64,000 nucleotides of DNA, from NCBI GenBank assembly GCA_022376515.1, contig WTXI01000012.1, positions 62,001 through 126,000 of the forward strand. Direction: 5' to 3'. This stretch comes from Lactifluus volemus (Eukaryota; Basidiomycota; Agaricomycetes; Russulales; Russulaceae). The notes beneath the pieces were generated by a model. That model had not been told where the DNA came from. It saw nothing but the letters and a program-made list of their open reading frames with translations, and searched no databases. Both the position numbers and the translations under genes were made by a program. Of the stretch, positions 55,796 through 64,000 are shown piece after piece (the first letter of the stretch is position 1; every line of letters starts with the position of its first letter).

Positions 55796-58616
55796 CAAAT
55801 CGAACTGCATCTGTTGCACTCGGAGGACGTACTCCCCACGAACTCTGGTTCAAACAGAGACCCTCCATTGCTCACCTTCGAGAAATTGGCTGCTCCGCCT
55901 ACTCTCTCCTCCATAAGCACCCTAAAGTCTACGCACGCTCAATCTCAACAATTTTGATTGGTTACACCCTCAACTCAAGGGCTTACCGCCTTTGGGATCG
56001 GGAGCAAGACCGCGTTTTCGATTCCTTCCATGTCGTTTTTGTGGAGCACCTTGACTCTAAACCTCGCATCTTCCGTCCGGGCGAAATCGTCCCCGCTCTG
56101 CCACACGACCCCCAACTCCCCTCTCCTGAAACGCCTTTATATCCTCCTCTCTCTCATCCTTCTGAATATCTCCCGGCGGCTCCCCCGCTAATTCCACCAC
56201 CATCGTCTGTTCACTTACCTCCTCAACCTCCTGTTCAACCGTTTTTTCCCCCTAACGCCCATACTGTCCCTCCTTTTTACCCTCCCCCTCAACCTGCATA
56301 TAATTACAATCCGTTTCCTTTTGCTAATTTACCTAACATGCCAATCCCACCTGCTGCGCTAAGTGCGCCTCTTGTTTCGCCTCTGCAAAGTTTTTCTTCT
56401 ACCATACCAATCAACGTCTCGCCTTCTAATACTGCTACTACCCCTCTTTCTTCGTCTTCCCATCCATCTGTTACTACTGTACTTTCTTCCAAAAATACCA
56501 ACATACCGTCAACTCCTCAAAGAATACCGTCCATCCCTCAAGCATCGTTTTCACCACCTCAAGCTTCGTTTTCACCCCCTCAAGATTCGTTTTCACCACC
56601 TCAAGCTTCGTTTTCACCCCCTCAAGATTCGTTTTCACCTCCTCAAGCTTCGCTTTCACCTCCTCAAGATGCAATTTCACCCCATCAAGAAACGCTTTCA
56701 CCTCCTCAAGTTCCGTCCGCTCCTATTTCTATACCTACGGTTTCTGTACCTACTGTTTTACCTACCGTTTTTGCTCCTTTACCTACTGATTTACCTACAA
56801 CTTCTACTGCTCCTCGCCGCTCCTCTCGTATCGCTGCCCGCCAACGCGCCAATGCCCCCGCCCTACTTGCCGAGTTCGCTCCGCTCCGAGACTCACACAC
56901 GCTCATTCCCCTTGTCGTCGAAACCGATACCACATCTAACTCCCTCGATGTTGTTCTTTCTGCCCTAACCTCCGGCTCCGCTACCCCCATTCTATCCGAT
57001 GATGACGATCCATCCTGGTCTGAAGCGCTGGCTTCCCCAGAACGCGAATATTGGATCGCGGGCGGTCGTGAAGAACTCAAATCGTTGGAAGATCTCAACG
57101 TTTTCGTCCTTGTCCCCCGTTCCGCTGTCCCACGCGGTCAACGTGTCCTAAAAGGGAAGCTCGTCTGCAAACGTAAACGCGACGACGCTGGAAATATTAC
57201 CCGCTACAAGGTTCGCTACGTTGCCAAAGGTTATGCCCAACAACACGGTATCGACTACGACAAAGTCTCGGCGCCCACGGCTCGCCTTGAATCTTTTCGC
57301 ACCCTCCTCCACATTGCTGCGTCCCTTGACTGGGATGTGCAACAATTCGATGTGAAAACTGCATTCTTACATGGCATCCTCCCTGACTCGGAGACCATGT
57401 TCCTCGAACAGCCTCCTGGCTTCGAGGTGGAAGGCAAAGAAGAGTGGGTAATGCGTCTCATGAAGAGTATTTATGGGATGAAACAAGCCAGTCGCGTTTG
57501 GAATGCCACATTCAATGCGGCTGTCGAACAATGGGGCTTCACACGTCTTGCATGTGAGTGGTGCGTGTACAAGCGTTCTTCACCCTCTGGGACAATCCTT
57601 TTCGCGGTTCACGTCGACGACATCGTCGCGATCGCGTCGTCGCCCGAAGAGAATTCCCGATTCCTGTCCCTCCTTCGCACGAAATGGGAGATCTCCGCGC
57701 TTGGTCCTGCTAAATTCGCTCTCGGCATCTCCATCACGCGGCATCGACCAAGTCGTACCATCGCACTCTCCCAATCGACCATGATCGATCGCGTTGTTGA
57801 CAAGTTCGGCCAAAGCGATGCCCACCCCGCGGACACCCCCATGGCAGCTGGTGTCGTCTTGGAACGACCTGACAAGTCAGTTCCGATTCCGTCGTCGGTT
57901 GCCGATTGGACCTCCCGCACTCCTTATCGGGAGCTCGTTGGTTCGCTCATGTACATTGCTATTGGGACGCGTCCCGACATTGCCTACGCAGTCAGTCGTT
58001 TATCCACGTTCCTGGACTGTTACCGTCCGGAGCACTGGGGGCAGCCGTAAGAGTGCTTCGCTACTTAAAGGGTACTCGCTCTCTATCATTAGTACTCGGC
58101 GGTAACACTCCCTTACGCCTTTCTGGATTCTCGGACTCCGACTATGCCAGCTGTACCACCAGCAGTCGGTCTATCTCTGGCTACTGCTACAATCTTGGCA
58201 CCGGCGCTGTGTCCTGGAGCTCGCGAAAACAGCGTACTGTAGCCGATTCATCGTGCTATGCTGAATACATAGCACTCCACGACGCTTCGCACGAGGCGAT
58301 CTTCCTGAGGCAATTACTCGAAGGTCTCGGTCATCCTGCACCCAACCCTACTCCTATCCACTGCGATAACCATGCCACGTCCATCATTGCCGAGGACCAT
58401 GTTTGGCACTCGCGCATTAAGCACATTCGCGTCAAATATCACCATGTGCGCGACTTGGTTGCTAGCAAGGATATCACCGTCATTCGTGTCCGATCCAGTG
58501 AGAACACAGCGGACATCCTGACGAAGCCATTGGCCAGGACCGACTTTTGTCGCCTTAGAGGATTGTTGGGACTACGCGTTATCGGTGTTGGAAGTGAGGA
58601 GGAGCACCCTACCTAG
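55796..58616 (+). pseudogene. pol: Copia Pol remnant: integrase tail, reverse transcriptase, RNase H
   Basis: Directly after the gag stop, in another frame, the integrase end reads AYLTNRTASVALGGRTPHEL and LREIGCSAYSLLHKHPK, continuing into IGYTLNSRAYRLWD. A Pro/Ser-rich linker includes eight copies of a 7-residue repeat. The RT domain (57,050-57,850) has RYKVRYVAKGYAQQHGIDYD, the catalytic region VQQFDVKTAFLHG and FAVHVDDIVAIA (the YVDD-equivalent box). The frame stops at 58,050 after a G run one base short (58,036-58,040). RNase H follows in the next frame (GFSDSDYASCTTSSRSISGY; ADSSCYAEYIALHDA) to 58,616. Protease and the integrase DDE core are missing. Confidence 0.9.
56542..56709 (+). 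repeat. 21-bp tandem repeat, eight copies
   Basis: Codes for A/D-S-F-S-P-P-Q in succession inside the linker between integrase and RT. The first six copies are nearly identical; the last two have drifted (DAISPHQ, ETLSPPQ). Confidence 0.88.
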
Positions 58617-58730
58617 GGATTTTTTCTTCTTCATTTTCCACTTTTTCTTTCTCTTATTTTCTTATTTTTCTTTGTGCCGTGGACTTACCCTTACTATGGG
58701 TTCACATTATACTTAGAGTAGGTCATACGC

Positions 58731-58742
58731 GACGAGGAGGAG
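58731..58742 (+). other. Polypurine tract of copia element
   Basis: GACGAGGAGGAG abuts the 3' LTR and is the expected plus-strand priming site. Confidence 0.75.
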
Positions 58743-58883
58743 TATTGCGGATACATCCGAAGTGACGTCACTTAGACCTTAGTTTAGTATAAGTAGTCGG
58801 GGTCATGATCACAAAGAAAATCTAATCTCTTTTCCCCTTGATCTCACACCGTTACCATCTCGGGTCACGTTCACCAACTTATA
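58743..58883 (+). repeat. 3' LTR of copia element
   Basis: 141 bp. I see no difference from the 5' LTR over the full length. Confidence 0.93.
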
Positions 58884-58888
58884 ATGAT
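58884..58888 (+). repeat. Target-site duplication, right (ATGAT)
   Basis: Matches the left copy at 54,085-54,089. The second hydrolase unit begins immediately after it. Confidence 0.88.
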
Positions 58889-59021
58889 AGGTGTGGCCGA
58901 AGGACAGGTTGGAAAAAAGGATATCTACTTTCCTTTAACGTTTCATCGCTTCGGCTCTAATAAATGGCCGGGCTTTTGGGCTTCTGTGGTGTCCTACGCT
59001 CTCTGTCCGTACCAATCAGCC

Positions 59022-60577
59022 ATGGCCAACGACTCGGAGCAGCCCTTTCAGATTTCCATCCCAGACGTCGCCCTTACCCTTCTAAACCGTAAACTCTAGG
59101 ACACCCGTTTCCCGGACGAAGTGGACGAATCCCAGTGGGAGCGTGGTCCTCCTCTCGCAGACATCAGACGACTCGTCGAAAGATGGAAAAATGGCTGATT
59201 GGCGAACCCACGAGCGCTAGCTCAACAAGCTGCCCATATTCACGTGTTCCATCGAGGTGGAGGGATTTGGTGAGCTGAACGTGCACTACGTGGACAAAAG
59301 AAGTCCCGTGAACGGTGCCATTCCACTCTTATTTGTTCACGGTTGTACGTCATCGGCTTCTATCCCCCTCCTACCTATCTGACGATACGACTCGATGCAG
59401 GGCCAGGGAGCTTCATCGAGGTGACGAAAGTATTGCCCCTCTTGACAGGATCCTCTCCCGAACACCCATCCTCCCATGTTGTTGCGCCCAGTCTTCCCGG
59501 GTTTGCGTGGTCGCAGGGCGTACAGAAGAAAGGGTTTCATGGAAATCACTATGCTGAGGTATGTGCAGTGTTATTCGTTCTAGCAACTCGGTTGCGCATT
59601 CTCACGACCGCAATACCCAGCTCTTCAACAAACTGATGATTTCGCTGGGCTACTCAGAATACGTAACTCAGGGTGGAGACTTCGGCCATGTCGTAAGAAA
59701 GCTTTATGGTTGACACCTTTCGGAGAATGGGGCTGACAGCATTCGATTCTAGCTGAGACTCATCACAGCCTCTCTATATGGTCCTAAGAATGTCAAGGCG
59801 TCTTATACGAATATGCCCATGTAAGTCTAAACTGTTAATGGCGCAACCCAGGGACCTCATCTTCTATGGACCTAGTTCTGACCCAGTCAAGTTCCGACAA
59901 AACCCCCTGGGATATCTCAAGTTCCTCTTTACTCCATATACGTCTCGCGAGATACAAGGAATTACCGCCACACAAACCTTTTTCAAAACAGGGATGGGTT
60001 ACTTTGCAGAGCAGTCGACCAAGTCACAGACGCTCGGGTATAGCCTGATGGATTCGCCTGTTGGCATGCTCGCTTGGATATATGAGAAACTTGTTGCATG
60101 GACGGACTCTTACCCGTGGTCGGGTGATGAAAGTACGACATGCTATGTCACATAAGATGGCAACTAATCACACGACGCGCAGTGCTCACATGGGTCTCAA
60201 TCTACTGGCTCTCCTGCGCCGGACCTGCCGCATCCGTTCGAATCCATTACGAGCTCACAAAATCCCACGAGGCGATCATGTTACCCAAGTCGACCGTCCC
60301 GATCGGCATCTCGTTCTTCTCAAAAAAGCTTTACTAAGTTTCCTAGAGCGTGCGTCTCTTCGTTTCCATCTTCTTCCTCCTTTCACTAAAATTAATGTGG
60401 CGGGAAATTTGGCAGGTTGCTGCGTGCCAAGGCGAAAGTTGTATTCGAGTCCGAACACGATACTGGTGGCCATTTTGCGGCGTACGAAGAGCCAGAAGCG
60501 CTGGTGGACGACCTGAGGAAGATGTTCGGAAAGTCTGGACCTGTGCGTCCGTCGTTCCAGGGTGTCCTGGCTATTGA
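59022..60577 (+). pseudogene. Epoxide hydrolase-like alpha/beta hydrolase, copy B, nonsense and frameshift
   Basis: ATG 59,022 starts MANDSEQPFQISIPDVALTL in the correct epoxide-hydrolase N-terminal frame, but LNRKL is followed by TAG at 59,097, where copy A has a Glu codon (GAG). Further on, two bases are missing near 59,194 (GGCTATGATTGG in copy A, GGCTGATTGG here), and another TAG stands at 59,218. Later parts keep GPGSFIEVTKVLPLL, SPVGMLAWIYEKLVAWTDSY (intact here, broken in copy A) and [17 protein letters not shown]. The stop-creating substitutions cannot be explained by homopolymer miscalls, so this copy is a true pseudogene. Confidence 0.85.
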
Positions 60578-61713
60578 TGTAAAGTTCCGGCGAGACAGCC
60601 ACATGTCTATCAATTATTCGCTTGCCAACTCTAGAACATTCTGACCTTCCTGTACGCATGATGGAATGGAACGATGTCGGAATGACTTTGTTTACTATAA
60701 ATACGATTCATTGATTAGATTGATTGGGCCGAAAACTGCGCTGCGCTGTGCTGCGACTCGGACATCTGCCGCGGGGTTCTAGGTTCGATGTTGCGATGCG
60801 CTTTGGGCTCCCAAGGATGCCCTTTTCACCATCGGCCCCTCGATTTCACATTCTATATCGATATCTTTGGCAACTGCCTGTTATCAAGTGTTATCGCTGA
60901 AATCTGAGACGCGGACATCGCAGAGGGCCAGTTCCTACTGAACGCAGGTAGGCACGATCACGTGACACGGGTCAGAGGTCCTCCACTTTCACATGTTCGC
61001 ATTCTACAGTAACGGCTAGTATACTCTCATATCCGGCGTAAAGAAAGAAACCGGGGATTATGAAGTTCTCATCGGTACCTCCTCAACTGAAAGAGAAATG
61101 CCCCCAACAAAGATTAGTATTTGTACTAGTAAGTGGCGCTGACTGCAAAATCGGAGACAAGAGTAAAGAGGCGGCGCGCTTTTAATGGACAACATCAAAA
61201 TACGCACATTCTGGCGCCATCCAGTACGGGGTGTTTGCTCCGCTGAACGCTAGTGCAACTCGACTGGAAGGGTTTGATCCTCGGTGTGAGAACCAACGCG
61301 AGCGGACCCGGGTATGTTCAACAATGGACTTGCCCCGATTCATCGATGTTCATCAACTATTGGTTTGAGATTCCGCTCAACCTCGCGAGCATCCCATGAT
61401 TCAAACACATGAACTGAACTACGGTACCTGAGTCGACTTTCAGCTTGATTATGTAGAAATTCTGTAGTAAGCATCCTGACGTACTACGGAGAGGCGTAAC
61501 AGCTGTAGGAAAGAGAAGAATCGATAGGCCTTGAGAGATCCCCACGTTAAGTTCCACGCCTACTGAACTACAGTAACTTCGAATCTGCACCAACTGAACA
61601 AAGAATCACCAGCGCCTTTTCTCTGACTTTTGTTTTGTTTGTTCCAAACGACGAAGCGCTCTAACGAGTACAGGCCAGTGGTCACCTCAATCTCAACTTC
61701 TCACTTCTCTACG
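60578..61713. other. Hydrolase-NLR spacer, right unit
   Basis: Conserved counterpart of 46,242-47,433, slightly shorter through small deletions. No gene. Confidence 0.55.
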
Positions 61714-64000
61714 ATGTCATTCGCTCAACCAAACTCGTATGTCAAAGTCTCTCTCACACCTGATGTCCCCCGATGTTGAACCATTACTGCAGCCCAGATC
61801 CTCAAACATCCCGAATCGGGTACATCACTCACTTTCATTTCATCTCGATATTTGCTAAGATAGCTACCTTTGATCAGCGATCAAGTCACCAAAACACAAC
61901 CGAGCACGCTTCAGCTCGAAGTCACTGGTATATATTTTTGGTCATGTTGCAACGATAAGTACTGAACTTGTCCTCTGTCAGTCCTCAGGGCACACAATCT
62001 CCCTCCTCTGAAATCCCTCCCGGGAAAGGAGAGACGGTTTTATGTTACGGTGACGATCGGGGAGAAGACATGGCAGACCCGTTCTATGCAAGGCGTTGCT
62101 CAGCACGTCGAATGGAACGAGAAAGTCGACGCATTGTGAGAACACTGAGAAGTGTCGGATTTCCGTTTCAATGCCCAACTGACTCCCGTGCAGTTCCGTA
62201 CCACCGCTCTCTGTATTACTATATCTCTTTATGCAAAGAGGACCATGCGGAAAGACATGCTTCTTGGACAGCAGGAGATAACCTGTGAAGCCCGACGCGG
62301 TTCGTTCATTTCTTCGGATTCTTAATCATGCATCTTGCTGAGCGTCCTTCATGTAGAACTTGATATAGTTTTTAACAGCGCTGATGGACGTGGTAGACAT
62401 TCAACGATGCCGGATACACTTTTGACGATCACCGTATCGACGATCGCCGATTCCTCTCTAACTACGCACTCATTCCATCGGATCCTGTGGCGACAGAGTT
62501 AGACAATTCCGCTGCTGAAGGAGTGTTGTACGTCCTTCTATCCAATTTCACCATGAATCCAGGCAACTCATGGCAGTTGTCGCATCTATCTCTTTATCCC
62601 AGACGCTTGACCTTCCCACTGAGGGCGATACTCCTGTGAGACCAGTTGCAGTCGGCCAGGCGGAGATGTCAAGTACTCTTGGTCGTGCTGAAGAAGCAAT
62701 GGAAGCCATGGATACGATAAAAGCCTGGAAGACAGCCATTGATGTTGTCAAGCAAGTGATGGACACTGTCGACCCGATCGCTGAAGTATGACTAACATCA
62801 TGATGGGTTTTCCTTATCCCTTGCTAAACTGCTGTTCAGTTGTTCCCGCACGCAAGTTAGCATGGAAGTTGCTCTCAAAGATTCCCGAGGTTCGTCTCCG
62901 CGCTCGGTCGGAGGATATACATAATTCAATCTTTTTTCGCCTGCCGTCAGACTTTGCTACTCCAGTTGAAGCGTGATGACAGCGTCAGATCACTACTTCA
63001 AGCAATATTCGATGCATTCGACTTTGCGAAGAAGGCGGACTTTTGAGGAACATGGACCCAGAGTCTACGCAACCGAAGATCTTGGATGAGATGCTAGAGT
63101 GTGTCTCGGAATGTGCCAAATTTATCATATCGTATGCGGAGGACGTGAATGTCGGTACGTCGTCTTTGCCTCTCTGGTCATTCATGATAATAAATATTTG
63201 ATTTAGGAAAGCGGACTTTGAAGAATGTGGTCCGTCAAGTGGACGCGAAAATTGACGAGTATCGCACGAATCTCGCTCGACTGCGAGATAATTTCCTCGC
63301 GGGTACTGCTGTTATCACCGGGGGTGCTGTGCTGGCACTGCTGGAATCTGGTGCGTAGTCCTTATGGTGATTGATCCTTGAATCAGCTCATGTGGGGCAC
63401 AAAGAATTGGACGCAAAAATCAAAGAATTGCCTTATAAAGGAGGCTGGCGATTTGGCGATGACAGGCGCTGTCTTCCAGGCACACGAGAAGATTCTTGGA
63501 CCATATCATCAACTGGGTCGAGAATCGAGAATCTCAACGTGGACTCGTGCTCCTCGGCCAAGCCGGCACAGGAAAGTCTTCGATTGCCCATGAAGTCGCC
63601 CGTCGGTTAGAAAACAAGCATCTCGGCTCTTACTTTGCATTTCTACGGAAGGAGGGCTCCAAAGACGAGGCTCACCAGCTGTTCACGACACTTGCTCGCG
63701 ATCTCTCCAATCGCTATCCTCCGTTCAAACTCGCCCTCGGGAGGGTGCTGAAGAATGATCCATCTCTCTGTAGTACTCGACACTATCGTACACTTTTCGA
63801 GCGCCTCCTCCTTGAACCAGTCAAGCACGTTCAGAATGGGGGTCCGATTCTCATTGTGATCGATGCATTGGATGAGAGCGGTGATGTAATTCGCCAAAAC
63901 GGATTACACAAGTTCATTGCTCAACATCTGTTCGAGTTGCCATCGAACTTTCGCATCCTCATCACCTCGAGGCCGGACAATGGAATCGAACATGTATTTG
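61714..64000 (+). pseudogene. C2-NACHT-WD40 NLR-like gene, copy 3 (5' part, runs off window)
   Basis: ATG 61,714 (MSFAQPNS) matches copy 2. The C2 module is in frame here: TLQLEVTVLRAHNLPPLKSL continues through KERRFYVTVTIGEKTW, then ALCITISLYAKRTMRKD, showing what the other copies have lost. Helical exons follow, then NACHT with Walker A at 63,551-63,582. Lesions differ from copy 2: one base lost near 63,042 (ACATTTT to ACTTTT) and near 63,493 (TTTC to TTC). Copy 2's breaks at 49,140 and 49,448 are absent. WD40 repeats, if present, lie beyond the window. Confidence 0.82.

Larger units (their letters stand above)
54090..58883 (+). mobile_element. Ty1/copia LTR retrotransposon, 4.8 kb, internally deleted
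   Basis: 141-bp LTRs, identical by eye, bracket primer-binding site, gag, a fused integrase tail plus reverse transcriptase and RNase H, and a polypurine tract. It is flanked by a 5-bp ATGAT duplication. Domain order RT after integrase marks it as copia rather than gypsy. Aspartic protease and the integrase zinc-binding and catalytic core are absent between 55,780 and 55,800, so the copy cannot be autonomous. Identical LTRs mean a young insertion. Confidence 0.94.
58890..64000 (+). repeat. Right unit of tandem duplication (hydrolase + NLR, cut by window edge)
   Basis: Second copy of 44,580-49,700 with the same gene order and spacing. The copia element lies just upstream, so before that insertion the two units were about 9.5 kb apart. 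Confidence 0.92.

Overview
This window is nuclear DNA of a filamentous basidiomycete. Genes are dense and split by many short (about 40-70 nt) GT-AG introns. The gene content (class I hydrophobin, C2-NACHT-WD40 proteins with near-identical WD repeats, epoxide hydrolases, copia element) points to Agaricomycetes, and the NACHT-WD40 style most resembles Ceratobasidiaceae such as Rhizoctonia. The species is an inference; no search was run.

Layout. 1-3.3 kb: 5' two-thirds or less of a TPR/Mlp1 nuclear-basket gene running off the left edge, then an intact glutathione S-transferase. 4.8-7.1 kb: an intron-rich orphan gene. 7.8-13.4 kb: a decayed C2-NACHT-WD40 gene (copy 1) with 14 WD repeats. 14.2-24.6 kb: orphan genes, several with membrane segments. 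25-27.2 kb: a bromodomain gene. 27.2-30.2 kb: no recognisable gene. 30.4-39.1 kb: a housekeeping block of a homeodomain factor, a TOPORS-like RING E3 ligase and the mismatch-repair gene PMS1. 40.2-40.5 kb: relic of a Mig1/CreA-type zinc finger. 41.7-43.8 kb: tandemly duplicated hydrophobin unit with a small coiled-coil gene. 44.6 kb to the end: a large tandem duplication whose unit is an epoxide hydrolase followed by a C2-NACHT-WD40 gene. The two units are separated by a copia LTR retrotransposon (54,090-58,883) with identical LTRs and a 5-bp target duplication, but with protease and most of integrase deleted.

How it fits together. The left and middle parts are conserved eukaryotic genes. The right third is a fast-evolving accessory region: three related NLR-like copies, two hydrolase copies and two hydrophobin copies, most broken by single-base deletions or stops. 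The NACHT-WD40 proteins are the fungal counterparts of NLR receptors used in non-self recognition.

Caution on frames. Many breaks are one-base losses, often in homopolymers, and they also hit PMS1 and the bromodomain gene, whereas TPR, GST, RING and homeobox genes (about 6 kb of coding sequence) read cleanly. Either the assembly is unevenly polished or the decay is real; both readings are set out in the findings. Exon coordinates were derived by hand from splice signals and frame continuity.
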